Part shown: positions 17,891 through 26,399 of the stretch, in pieces | Position numbering within the stretch: the first letter of the stretch is position 1 | How the letters are laid out: every line of letters starts with the position of its first letter | DNA from: Salipiger sp. H15 | Lineage (GTDB): Bacteria > Pseudomonadota > Alphaproteobacteria > Rhodobacterales > Rhodobacteraceae | DNA length: 64,000 nucleotides | Direction of reading: 5' to 3' | Assembly (NCBI RefSeq): GCF_040409955.1 | Contig: NZ_CP123385.1 | Span: 1,161,501-1,225,500, forward strand | Notes under the pieces: model-generated | Told to the model about the DNA's origin: nothing | Database searches by the model: none | What the model saw: only the letters and a program-made list of their open reading frames with translations | Program-made: the position numbers and the translations under genes

Positions 17891-19303
17891 ATGGACATCT
17901 CCTTTCTTCTGAACGGGGAAAGCGTGGTGCTGCGCGACGTGTCTCCCACGCGCACGGCGCTCGACTGGCTGCGCGAGGAGCGCGGACTCAGGGGCACCAA
18001 GGAAGGCTGCAACGAGGGCGATTGCGGCGCCTGCACGGTGATGCTCACCGATGCGCGCGGCAGCCGGGCGGTGAACGCCTGCATCCTGCTGCTGCCGCAG
18101 CTTCACGGCAGGGCGCTGCGCACGGTCGAGGGCATCGCGGGCCCCAAGGGCGCGCCGCACCCGGTCCAGCAGGCGATGGTCGACCACCACGGCTCGCAAT
18201 GCGGCTTCTGCACGCCCGGTTTCGTGGTCTCGATGGCCACCGCGCATCTCAACGGCGATACCGGCCACGACGACGCGCTGGCGGGCAACCTCTGCCGCTG
18301 CACGGGCTACGCGCCGATCATCCGTGCCGCCGAGGCCGCCACCGCCGCGCCGGTGCCCGAGTGGTTGGACGACCGGTCCTTCCTCATGTCGCAAATATCC
18401 TCGGGGGGGCTCGGCGCAGCCGAGCGGGGGGCAGACAGCCCCCCTCCGGCGGTGGCCGCCCCCGAAACCGCGGACGAGCTGGCGCGCCTCTACGAGGCGG
18501 CTCCCGACGCGACGCTGGTGGCCGGCGCCACCGACGTCGGGCTCTGGGTCACCAAGCAGCTGCGCGATCTGGGGCCGGTGATCTTCCTCAACCGCTGCGC
18601 CGACCTGCAGCAGGTCGAGGTCTCCGAAGAGACCATCCGCATCGGCGCGGGCGTCACCATGGACCGCGTGCTCACGCTGATGAAGGACCATTACCCCAGC
18701 TATGCCGAGATGCTGCGCCGCTACGGCTCGGCGCAGGTGCGCGCGGCGGCGACGCTCGGCGGCAACATCGCCAACGGCTCGCCGATCGGGGACAACCCGC
18801 CCGCGCTCATCGCGCTCGGTGCGGCGCTGCACCTGCGCAAGGGCGAGACGCGCCGCGAGATGCCGGTCGAGGCGTTCTTCCTCGATTACGGCAGGCAGGA
18901 CCGGCAGCCCGGCGAGTTCGTCGAGGCGGTGACCATCCCGCGCAAGCCCGATCACCTGCGGGTCTACAAGCTCTCCAAGCGCTTCGATCAGGACATCTCC
19001 GCCGCCTGCGGCGCCTTCTGGATCGAGGTAGACGGAGGCGCGGTGACCGAGGCGCGCATCGCCTTCGGCGGCATGGCGGGCACCCCCAAGCGTGCCTCCC
19101 ATGTCGAGCAGGCCCTCATCGGCCAGCCGTGGAGCGAGGAAACCCTGCGCGCCATCTCGGGCGAATGGGAGAAGGACTTCCAGCCGATGACCGACATGCG
19201 CGCCAGCGCCGGCTACCGGCTCGAGGCCGCGCGCAACATGCTGACGCGCTGCCTGCTCGCCGATCAGGGCGCGGCCACCGACGTGCGGGAGGTGCGGGCA
19301 TGA
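17891..19303 (+). CDS. xdhA: Xanthine dehydrogenase small subunit XdhA
   Basis: Iron-sulfur/FAD subunit, 470 aa, of the molybdenum enzyme that oxidises hypoxanthine and xanthine to urate. The plant-type [2Fe-2S] motif CNEGDCGACTVML lies near residues 38-50 and the second cluster motif CGFCTPGF plus CRCTG near 102-138. The FAD domain follows (ATLGGNIANGSPIGD). Start MDISFLLNGE at 17891 matches known XdhA starts; an in-frame ATG at 17867 with GGGGAA upstream is possible. The linker between the domains contains a hairpin-rich repeat (18391-18447). The stop overlaps xdhB. Confidence 0.95.
   Translation: MDISFLLNGESVVLRDVSPTRTALDWLREERGLRGTKEGCNEGDCGACTVMLTDARGSRAVNACILLLPQLHGRALRTVEGIAGPKGAPHPVQQAMVDHHGSQCGFCTPGFVVSMATAHLNGDTGHDDALAGNLCRCTGYAPIIRAAEAATAAPVPEWLDDRSFLMSQISSGGLGAAERGADSPPPAVAAPETADELARLYEAAPDATLVAGATDVGLWVTKQLRDLGPVIFLNRCADLQQVEVSEETIRIGAGVTMDRVLTLMKDHYPSYAEMLRRYGSAQVRAAATLGGNIANGSPIGDNPPALIALGAALHLRKGETRREMPVEAFFLDYGRQDRQPGEFVEAVTIPRKPDHLRVYKLSKRFDQDISAACGAFWIEVDGGAVTEARIAFGGMAGTPKRASHVEQALIGQPWSEETLRAISGEWEKDFQPMTDMRASAGYRLEAARNMLTRCLLADQGAATDVREVRA
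18391..18447. repeat. GC-rich palindromic element inside xdhA
   Basis: Two perfect adjacent hairpins within the coding sequence: GCTCGGC-GCA-GCCGAGC at 18409-18425 and GGGGGGC-AGACA-GCCCCCC at 18426-18444, preceded by AAATATCCTCGG. Similar AAATATCC plus G-tract palindromes are common between genes in this bacterial group. Here the element is translated as SQISSGGLGAAERGADSPPP in the linker between the iron-sulfur and FAD domains, so it appears to be an in-frame insertion. Confidence 0.6.
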
Positions 19304-21750
19304 GCGTCTCGAAGCCCCTGCCGCATGACGCGGCGCCGCTGCATGTCTCGGGCAAGGCCCGCTACATCGACGACATCCCCGTGCCGGCGGACTGCCTGCA
19401 CCTCGCCTTCGGCCTCTCGACCATCGCGGCGGGGACGATCACCTCGATCGACCTCTCGGCGGTTCGCGCCGCCCCCGGCGTTGTGAAGGTCTGGGAGGCG
19501 AAGGACCTGCCCTCGGACTGCGACTGCTCGGCCTCGCTGCACGACGAGCCGCTGCTTTCGGACGGTAGCATCAACTACCTCGGGCAGCAGATCTTCCTCG
19601 TCGCCGCCACCAGCCACCTCGCTGCGCGCAAGGCGGCGCGGCTGGCCAGGATCACCTACGCGCAACGCGAGCCCATCCTCACCATCGAGCAGGCGCTCGC
19701 CGCCAACTCGCGCTTCGAGGAAGGCCCGCGCATCTGGGAGAAGGGCGATGCCGCCGAGGCGCTGAAATCCGCCCCGATCACGCTGGAAGGCTCGCTCGAG
19801 ATGGGCGGGCAGGAGCATTTCTACCTCGAGAGCCAGGCCGCGCTGGTGCTGCCGCAGGACAATGGCGATCTGGTCGTCGCCAGCTCCACCCAGCACCCGA
19901 CCGAGATCCAGCACAAGGTCGCCCACGCGCTGCACCTGCCGATGCATGCGGTGCGGGTCGAGACCCGGCGCATGGGCGGAGGCTTCGGCGGCAAGGAGAG
20001 CCAGGGCAACGCGCCCGCCATCGCCTGCGCCGTGGCGGCCTCCGAGACCGGGCGTCCGGCGAAGCTGCGCTACGACCGCGACGACGACATGATGATCACC
20101 GGCAAGCGGCACGACTTCCGGATCGACTACACCGTCGGTTTCGACGAGACGGGTCGCGTCCAGGCGGTGGACTTCCGGCACTATACCCGCTGCGGTTGGG
20201 CGCAGGATCTCTCGCTCGCCGTCGCCGACCGCGCCATGCTGCATGCCGACAACGCCTATGACATCGCCGCGCTGCGGGTCGAGAGCCACCGGCTCAAGAC
20301 CAACATGCAGAGCGCCACGGCCTATCGCGGCTTCGGCGGCCCGCAGGGCATGTTCGGCATCGAGCGGGTGATGGACCACGTCGCCCATCACCTGAAGATG
20401 GACCCGGCCGAGCTGCGCCGCCGCAACTACTACGCCGACCTCGTCCCCGCGGGGACGGGGGCGCAGGGGGGGCCCCCGGGGGAGGCGGCGCGGGGTGCCC
20501 CGGGGGGGACGGCAAGCAAGAGCGTCCCCGCGGGGACAGATACGCTGGCGCATGACGACAGGGATGACCTCGCCTCGCGCGGCGCGCTCGGCGGGGCAGG
20601 CGCGGGCCATGCCCCGCAGGAGACCCATTACGGCCAGCCGGTCGAGGATTTCATCCTCGGCGCGCTCACCGCGAAGCTCGAGGAGAGCAGCGGTTACGCC
20701 GCCCGGCGCAAGGCGGTGGACGACTGGAACGCCGCGAACCCGGTGCTGAAGAAGGGCCTCGCCCTCTCGCCTGTGAAGTTCGGCATCTCCTTCACGCTCA
20801 CCCACCTCAACCAGGCCGGGGCGCTGGTGCACGTCTACCAGGACGGCTCGATCCAGCTCAACCATGGCGGTACCGAGATGGGGCAGGGGCTCTTCCAGAA
20901 GGTGGCGCAGGTCGCTGCCGCGCGCTTCGGCGTGCCGATGGAAAGGGTGAAGATCACCGCGACCGACACCGGCAAGGTGCCCAACACCTCGGCCACGGCG
21001 GCCTCCTCGGGGTCCGACCTCAACGGCATGGCGGTGAAGGCCGCCTGCGACACGATCCGCGACCGCATGGCGCATCACCTCGCCGAACTGCACCAGGACC
21101 TGCCCGAGAACGTCCGCTTCGCCGGTGGCATGGTCCACGTGGGCGGCACCGACATCCCCTTCGAGGAGGCGGCGGTGCTCTGCTACCAGGGGCGCGTGTC
21201 GCTGTCCTCGACCGGCTACTACAAGACGCCCAAGGTGGACTGGGACCGCATCCGCGGGCAGGGTCGGCCGTTCTTCTACTTCGCCTATGGCGCGGCGGTC
21301 ACCGAGGTGGTGCTCGACACGCTGACCGGCGAGAACCGCATCCTGCGCACCGACATCCTGCACGACTGCGGCGCCTCGCTGAACCCGGCGCTGGACATCG
21401 GCCAGATCGAGGGCGGCTACGTGCAGGGCGCGGGCTGGCTGACCACCGAGGAACTGGTCTGGGACGGCAAGGGCGCGCTGCGCACCCATGCGCCCTCGAC
21501 CTACAAGATCCCCGCCTGCTCGGACCGGCCCGAGGTGTTCAACGTGGCGCTCTGGGAGGGCCACAACATCGAGGAGACGATCTACCGCTCCAAGGCTGTC
21601 GGCGAGCCGCCGTTCAACCTCGGCATCTCGGCCTTCCTCGCGCTCTCGGACGCGGTGGCCGCCTGCGGCGAGGGCTACCCGGATCTCGTGGCCCCGGCGA
21701 CGCCCGAGAACCTGCTGGCGGCGGTGCGGAGGGTGCGCGATGGGCTTTGA
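19300..21750 (+). CDS. xdhB: Xanthine dehydrogenase large subunit XdhB
   Basis: Molybdopterin-binding catalytic subunit, 816 aa. Family landmarks include MGGGFGGKESQGN, ATAYRGFGGPQGMF (arginine and cofactor contacts), NHGGTEMGQGLFQKVAQVAA and KAVGEPPFNLGIS with the catalytic glutamate. After NYYAD (about residue 384) there is an extra segment of about 55 residues rich in Gly, Ala and Pro before THYGQPVEDF, where relatives have only a short linker. Start ATG 19300 overlaps the xdhA stop; the stop overlaps xdhC by 11 bp. Confidence 0.95.
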   Translation: MSVSKPLPHDAAPLHVSGKARYIDDIPVPADCLHLAFGLSTIAAGTITSIDLSAVRAAPGVVKVWEAKDLPSDCDCSASLHDEPLLSDGSINYLGQQIFLVAATSHLAARKAARLARITYAQREPILTIEQALAANSRFEEGPRIWEKGDAAEALKSAPITLEGSLEMGGQEHFYLESQAALVLPQDNGDLVVASSTQHPTEIQHKVAHALHLPMHAVRVETRRMGGGFGGKESQGNAPAIACAVAASETGRPAKLRYDRDDDMMITGKRHDFRIDYTVGFDETGRVQAVDFRHYTRCGWAQDLSLAVADRAMLHADNAYDIAALRVESHRLKTNMQSATAYRGFGGPQGMFGIERVMDHVAHHLKMDPAELRRRNYYADLVPAGTGAQGGPPGEAARGAPGGTASKSVPAGTDTLAHDDRDDLASRGALGGAGAGHAPQETHYGQPVEDFILGALTAKLEESSGYAARRKAVDDWNAANPVLKKGLALSPVKFGISFTLTHLNQAGALVHVYQDGSIQLNHGGTEMGQGLFQKVAQVAAARFGVPMERVKITATDTGKVPNTSATAASSGSDLNGMAVKAACDTIRDRMAHHLAELHQDLPENVRFAGGMVHVGGTDIPFEEAAVLCYQGRVSLSSTGYYKTPKVDWDRIRGQGRPFFYFAYGAAVTEVVLDTLTGENRILRTDILHDCGASLNPALDIGQIEGGYVQGAGWLTTEELVWDGKGALRTHAPSTYKIPACSDRPEVFNVALWEGHNIEETIYRSKAVGEPPFNLGISAFLALSDAVAACGEGYPDLVAPATPENLLAAVRRVRDGL
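20441..20625. repeat. Palindrome-flanked insertion inside xdhB
   Basis: The 14-bp perfect palindrome GTCCCCGCGGGGAC occurs at 20443-20456 and again at 20524-20537, exactly 81 bp apart and in the same reading frame (VPAGT both times). Between them lie further G/C-run inverted repeats. The segment encodes the 50-odd residues by which this XdhB exceeds its relatives. It looks like a small palindromic mobile element tolerated in frame. Confidence 0.6.
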
Positions 21751-22687
21751 CCTCGCTGGGCTGAAGGCGGCGGTAGCGGCCCAAGGGCGCGTCGCCCGCG
21801 TGGTCATCGCCGAGGTTTCGGGCTCGGCCCCGCGCGAGGTCGGCTGCGCCATGCTGGTCTGGAAGGAGCAGGGAAAACTCTGCCAGAGCGGCACGATCGG
21901 CGGCGGCGCACTGGAACTGATGGCGGTCGAGCAGGCCCTCGGCGCGCCCGGCCTCACCCGACACCCGCTCGGCCCGGGGCTCGGCCAGTGCTGCGGCGGC
22001 GCGGTGGTGCTCTGGACCGAGGTCTTCGATGCCGAAAGCGTCGCGGCGCTCGCGGGGCAGGAGGTCATCGCGCGCGGCGCGGGCGCGCGCCCGCTTGCCG
22101 TGGAGCGGCTGATCGACCGCGCCCGCGCGCAGGGCAGGGCGCCCGAACCGCAGCTGGTGCAGGGCTGGATGGTCGAGCCGCTCGCCCGCCCCGCCCGGCA
22201 GCTCTGGATCTGGGGCGCGGGCCATGTCGGTCGCGCCACGGTGCAGGTCATGGCGCCGCTGCCCGATCTTGCGATCACCTGGGTCGACACCGGCCCCGAG
22301 CGCTTCCCCGCGGCGGTGCCGCAGGGCGTCACCGTGCTGCCCGCCGCCGATCCCGCGCGGGCGGTGCGCCACGCGCCGCAGGAGGCCGAGCACCTCATCC
22401 TCACCTACAGCCACGAGATCGACCTGCAGCTCTGCCATGCGCTGCTGCTGCACGGCTTCACTTTCGCCGGGCTGATCGGCTCCGAGACCAAATGGGCACG
22501 GTTCCGCAGCCGTCTGCGGGCGCTGGGGCATGCCGATGCCCAAATTGCTCGCATTTCTTGTCCGATTGGTCAAAAAACATACGGGCGGCACCCGCAGGCG
22601 ATTGCCATCGGCGTGGCCGGGCAGCTATTGGGGCAGAAAAAAGGGGACGGGACGGCGTGGATACACTCCTCAGCATCCGGGGCCTGA
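21740..22687 (+). CDS. xdhC: Xanthine dehydrogenase accessory protein XdhC
   Basis: A 315-aa maturation factor that binds the molybdenum cofactor and promotes its sulfuration and insertion into XdhB. N-terminal part ISGSAPRE-like (EVSGSAPREVGCAMLV) and GTIGGGALE are family marks. The C-terminal half has an NAD-binding Rossmann motif LWIWGAGHVGRATVQ and GLIGSETKWARFRSRL. The ATG at 21740 overlaps the end of xdhB by 11 bp. The C-terminus overlaps the GTG start of the ABC ATPase by 31 bp, tying purine uptake to purine oxidation. Confidence 0.93.
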   Translation: MGFDLAGLKAAVAAQGRVARVVIAEVSGSAPREVGCAMLVWKEQGKLCQSGTIGGGALELMAVEQALGAPGLTRHPLGPGLGQCCGGAVVLWTEVFDAESVAALAGQEVIARGAGARPLAVERLIDRARAQGRAPEPQLVQGWMVEPLARPARQLWIWGAGHVGRATVQVMAPLPDLAITWVDTGPERFPAAVPQGVTVLPAADPARAVRHAPQEAEHLILTYSHEIDLQLCHALLLHGFTFAGLIGSETKWARFRSRLRALGHADAQIARISCPIGQKTYGRHPQAIAIGVAGQLLGQKKGDGTAWIHSSASGA

Positions 22688-24177
22688 CCAAGGCCTATCC
22701 CGGTGTCGTGGCCAATGACGATGTCTCCTTCGACATCGGCAAGGGCGAGATCCATGCGCTGCTCGGCGAGAACGGCGCGGGCAAGTCGACGCTGGTGAAG
22801 ATGATCTTCGGGCTGGTCAAGCCCGACGCGGGCGAGATGGTCCTGGACGGCGCGCCCTACGCGCCGGCCAAGCCCTCGGACGCGCGCCGCTCGGGCGTCG
22901 CCATGGTGTTCCAGCACTTCTCGCTCTTCGAGGCGCTTGACGTGGCCGAGAACGTGGCGCTCGGCATGGAGAACCCGCCGAAGGCGCGCGACCTCGCCCG
23001 GCAGATCCGCGAGGTCTCGGAAACCTACGGCCTGCCGCTCGACCCCGCGCGCACCGTCGGCACGCTCTCCGCCGGCGAGCGCCAGCGGGTCGAGATCATC
23101 CGCTGCCTGCTGCAGAACCCGCGCCTCTTGATCATGGACGAGCCGACCTCGGTGCTGACCCCGCAGGAGGTCGACATCCTCTTCCAGACGCTCAACAAGC
23201 TGCGCGCCGAGGGCACCTCGATCCTCTACATCTCGCACAAGCTCGAGGAGATCCGCGCGCTCTGCGACGAGGCGACGATCCTGCGGCTCGGCAGGAACGT
23301 CGGCACCTGCACCCCGCGCGAGGTGACCGCCCGGCAGATGGCCGAGCTGATGGTCGGATCGAGCTTCAACGCCCCCGAGGCCCGCGCCGGCGAGAAGGGC
23401 GCGGTGCTGCTGCGCACCGACAAGCTCTCGCTGCCCGCGCCGGGCGCCTTCGGCACGCCGCTGCGCGAGGTCTCGCTCGAGGTCCGCGCCGGCGAGGTGC
23501 TGGGCATCGGCGGCGTCGCGGGCAACGGACAGGACGAGCTCCTGATGGCGCTCTCCGGCGAGCGCCTGGCCCCCGCCGGCTCGATCTTCTTCAGGGACCG
23601 GGACATCAGCCGCCTCGGCCCGATCGGCCGCCGCGACGCGGGGCTGCTCTCGGGCCCCGAGGAGCGGCTCGGCCACGCCGCCGCCCCGAACATGAGCCTC
23701 ACCGAGAACGGCGTGCTGACCGCCGCCCGCCGCGAGGGGCTGCTGCAGGGCGGCTTCATCGACTGGGGCAAGTCGAAGGCCTTCGCCGAGAAGGTGATCG
23801 AACGCTTCGACGTGCGCACCCCCGGGCCCGGCACCGCGGCGCGGGCGCTCTCGGGCGGCAACCTGCAGAAATTCGTCGTCGGGCGGGAGATCCTGCAAAG
23901 CCCCGACGTCTTCGTGGTCAACCAGCCGACCTGGGGCGTCGACGCCGCCGCCGCCGCGGCGATCCGGCAGGCGCTGCTCGATCTCGCGGCGCAGGGCGCG
24001 GCGATCATCGTCATCTCCCAGGACCTCGACGAGCTGATCGAGATCTCGGACCGCTTCGCGGCGCTCAACGAGGGGCGCCTGTCGCCCGCCCGCGCCGTGG
24101 CCGAGCTCGACATCGAGAAGATCGGCCTGATGATGGGCGGGGCGCATGACATGGAGGTGGCCCATGTCGACGGCTGA
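22657..24177 (+). CDS. ABC transporter ATPase of the purine/nucleoside (BMP) type
   Basis: A 506-aa protein with two ABC modules in tandem, as in sugar and nucleoside importers. Module 1 has Walker A GENGAGKST (about 37-45), signature LSAGERQRVEI and Walker B LLIMDEPT. Module 2 (from about residue 255) has a degenerate Walker A GVAGNGQDE and signature LSGGNLQKFVVGRE, typical of this class. Start is a GTG at 22657 preceded by AAGGGGACGG; no suitable ATG is present. It lies between xdhC and two permeases, so xanthine, hypoxanthine or nucleosides are likely substrates by inference. Confidence 0.92.
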   Translation: MDTLLSIRGLTKAYPGVVANDDVSFDIGKGEIHALLGENGAGKSTLVKMIFGLVKPDAGEMVLDGAPYAPAKPSDARRSGVAMVFQHFSLFEALDVAENVALGMENPPKARDLARQIREVSETYGLPLDPARTVGTLSAGERQRVEIIRCLLQNPRLLIMDEPTSVLTPQEVDILFQTLNKLRAEGTSILYISHKLEEIRALCDEATILRLGRNVGTCTPREVTARQMAELMVGSSFNAPEARAGEKGAVLLRTDKLSLPAPGAFGTPLREVSLEVRAGEVLGIGGVAGNGQDELLMALSGERLAPAGSIFFRDRDISRLGPIGRRDAGLLSGPEERLGHAAAPNMSLTENGVLTAARREGLLQGGFIDWGKSKAFAEKVIERFDVRTPGPGTAARALSGGNLQKFVVGREILQSPDVFVVNQPTWGVDAAAAAAIRQALLDLAAQGAAIIVISQDLDELIEISDRFAALNEGRLSPARAVAELDIEKIGLMMGGAHDMEVAHVDG

Positions 24178-24213
24178 CCCCCGGCGCGGTGCGGTCTGGC
24201 AGGCGCCGGATAT

Positions 24214-24291
24214 GCGTATTTTCGAAGAGAAGAAGCCGCAGGCTTCGGTCTTCCGCGCAGCCCTTTCCGCTTCTTCTCTTTCCAAATACGC
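24214..24291. repeat. Imperfect inverted repeat with GCGTATTT ends, intergenic
   Basis: Arms at 24214-24235 and 24270-24291 begin and end with GCGTATTT/AAATACGC and share GAGAAGAAG; 19 or so of 22 positions pair. The loop is about 34 bp. It fills most of the 159-bp gap between the ATPase and first permease genes. A single-arm copy occurs at 27584. This looks like a dispersed REP-like element; as a transcript it would form a strong hairpin within the operon. Confidence 0.65.
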
Positions 24292-24336
24292 ATGGCGCGG
24301 CGGTGACACCCGCGCGGCGCCGGTGGGAGGCTCCGC

Positions 24337-25422
24337 ATGATCCGCCTCGAGAAACGTCCCCAGCCGTCGCGGCTCTGGACCATCCTGACCCCGCTGCTCG
24401 CGGTGGTGCTGACCATGATCGTGGGCGGCATCATGTTCGCGCTGCTCGGCAAGCCGCCGCTGGAGGCGATCCGCACGATCTTCTGGGACCCGCTGTTCCA
24501 CCCGCAGTTCGCCAGCTACTCGCGGCCGCAGCTGCTGGTCAAGGCGGGGCCGCTGATCCTCATCGCCATCGGCCTCTCGATCGGCTTCAAGGCGGGGATC
24601 TGGAACATCGGCGCCGAGGGGCAGTACATCATCGGCGCGGTCACCGGCGCGGCGGTGGGGCTGGCCTTCTACCCCTCGGAGAGCGTGCTGCTCTTCCCGC
24701 TGATGGTGGTCGCGGGCGCGCTCGGCGGCTGGGCCTGGGCGATGATCCCGGCGGTGCTGAAGACGAAGTTCGGCACCAACGAGATCCTTGTCTCGCTGAT
24801 GCTGGTCTACGTCGCCGAGAACATCCTCGCCTCGGCCTCCTCGGGCTGGCTGCGCAATCCCGAGGGCATGGGCTTCCCCGGCTCGCGCAACTTCAAGCAA
24901 TGGGCCGCGGTGCACAATGACGAGCTGATCACCGGCACCGGCATGCACTGGGGCGTCGTCGCGGCGCTGATCGCGGTGATTGCCGCCTACGTGCTGATGG
25001 CGCGGCACATCCAGGGCTTCAACATCCGCCTCTCGGGCGAGGCGCCGCGGGCGGCGCGCTTCTCGGGGGTGAACCCGTCGCGCATCGTCTTCCTCTGCCT
25101 CGGCATCTCGGGGGCGCTGGCGGGCATGGCGGGGCTGTTCGAGGTCACCGGCCCGGCGGGGCAGATCACCATCGACTTCGGCTCGGGCTACGGCTTCACC
25201 GCGATCATCGTCGCCTTCCTCGGGCGGCTGCACCCGGTCGGCATCCTGCTCGCGGGTCTGCTGATGGCGCTGACCTACATCGGCGGCGAGCTGGCGCAGC
25301 TCATGCTCGGCCTGCCGGGCGCGTCGATCCAGCTCTTCCAGGGCATGCTGCTGTTCTTCCTGCTGGCCACCGACGTCTTCACCAACTACCGCATCCGCTT
25401 CGCCAAGAGGGAGCTGGCCTGA
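24337..25422 (+). CDS. ABC transporter permease (nucleoside/purine type) 1
   Basis: A 361-aa inner-membrane protein of the BPD_transp_2 family with about 9-10 hydrophobic helices. The cytoplasmic loop segment LSGEAPRAARFSGVNPSRIV is the contact site for the ATPase (EAA-like). It also has GFKAGIWNIGAEGQY, typical of nucleoside importer permeases. The ATG at 24337 follows GGGAGGC. It is linked to permease 2 by a TGATG overlap. Confidence 0.92.
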   Translation: MIRLEKRPQPSRLWTILTPLLAVVLTMIVGGIMFALLGKPPLEAIRTIFWDPLFHPQFASYSRPQLLVKAGPLILIAIGLSIGFKAGIWNIGAEGQYIIGAVTGAAVGLAFYPSESVLLFPLMVVAGALGGWAWAMIPAVLKTKFGTNEILVSLMLVYVAENILASASSGWLRNPEGMGFPGSRNFKQWAAVHNDELITGTGMHWGVVAALIAVIAAYVLMARHIQGFNIRLSGEAPRAARFSGVNPSRIVFLCLGISGALAGMAGLFEVTGPAGQITIDFGSGYGFTAIIVAFLGRLHPVGILLAGLLMALTYIGGELAQLMLGLPGASIQLFQGMLLFFLLATDVFTNYRIRFAKRELA

Positions 25423-26330
25423 TGGATCCCGTACTGCTTGTCGCCTCGATCATGGTCTCGGCGACGCCGATCCTGCTGGCGGCCATCGGCGAGATGGTGG
25501 TGGAAAAGGCCGGGGTGCTGAACCTCGGCGTCGAGGGCATGATGATCACCGGCGCGGTGGTCGGCTTCGCCGCGGCGGTGAGCACCGGCTCGCCGCTGGT
25601 CGGCTTCGCGGCGGCGGCGCTGGCCTCGGCGGTGCTGTCGCTGAGCTTCGGCTTCCTGACCCAGGTGCTGCTGTCGAACCAGGTGGCGACGGGCCTCGGC
25701 CTGACGCTGGTGGGGCTGGGGCTCTCGGCGCTCGTCGGCGCCTCCTTCGAGGGGGTGCGCGCGCCCGGCATGCACAAGCTGCGGATCCCGCTGCTGGCCG
25801 ACATTCCGGTGTTCGGGCCGATGTTCTTCCGCCATGACGTCATGGTCTACGTGAGCCTGCTGCTGGTGCTCGCCGTCTGGGCCTTCCTGAAATACACCCG
25901 CGCCGGGCTGATCCTGCGCGCGGTGGGCGAGGACCACGAGAGCGCCCATGCGCTCGGCTACAAGGTGGTGCGGGTGCGGATGGCGGCGATCTTCTTCGGC
26001 GGCGCCTGCGCCGGGCTCGGCGGCGCCTACGTCAGCCTCGTGCGCGTGCCGCAATGGACCGAGGGCATGACCGCCGGCGCCGGCTGGATCGCGCTGGCCA
26101 TCGTCGTCTTCGCCAGCTGGCGGCCGCTCGGCGTGCTGATCGGCGCCTATCTCTTCGGCGGCGTCACCGTGCTGCAGCTCAACCTCCAGGCGGCGGGTGC
26201 CAACGTGCCGGTCGAGCTGCTGTCGATGTCGCCCTACCTGATCACCATCCTCGTGCTGGTGATCATCTCGGCCCGCGGGGTGCATGGCGCGCCCGGTTCG
26301 CTGGGCCGCTCTTTCCACGCCTCGACCTGA
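25422..26330 (+). CDS. ABC transporter permease (nucleoside/purine type) 2
   Basis: A 302-aa multi-span permease, partner of the preceding one. It includes VEKAGVLNLGVEGMMITGA, the signature of the second permease of BMP-type importers, and AVGEDHESAHALGYKVVRVR as ATPase contact loop. Its ATG shares its first base with the preceding stop. It is followed after 69 bp by the binding-protein gene. Confidence 0.92.
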   Translation: MDPVLLVASIMVSATPILLAAIGEMVVEKAGVLNLGVEGMMITGAVVGFAAAVSTGSPLVGFAAAALASAVLSLSFGFLTQVLLSNQVATGLGLTLVGLGLSALVGASFEGVRAPGMHKLRIPLLADIPVFGPMFFRHDVMVYVSLLLVLAVWAFLKYTRAGLILRAVGEDHESAHALGYKVVRVRMAAIFFGGACAGLGGAYVSLVRVPQWTEGMTAGAGWIALAIVVFASWRPLGVLIGAYLFGGVTVLQLNLQAAGANVPVELLSMSPYLITILVLVIISARGVHGAPGSLGRSFHAST

Positions 26331-26399
26331 CATGACCGGCGGGGCGCCGACCACATCCGGGAACGACCGGACCTTCTGAAGACAGGGAGACTGACCACA

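Noticed and set aside
19264..22404. A 1046-codon minus-strand open frame opposite xdhBC
   Set aside because: Shadow frame with no motifs; the plus-strand genes are unmistakable.
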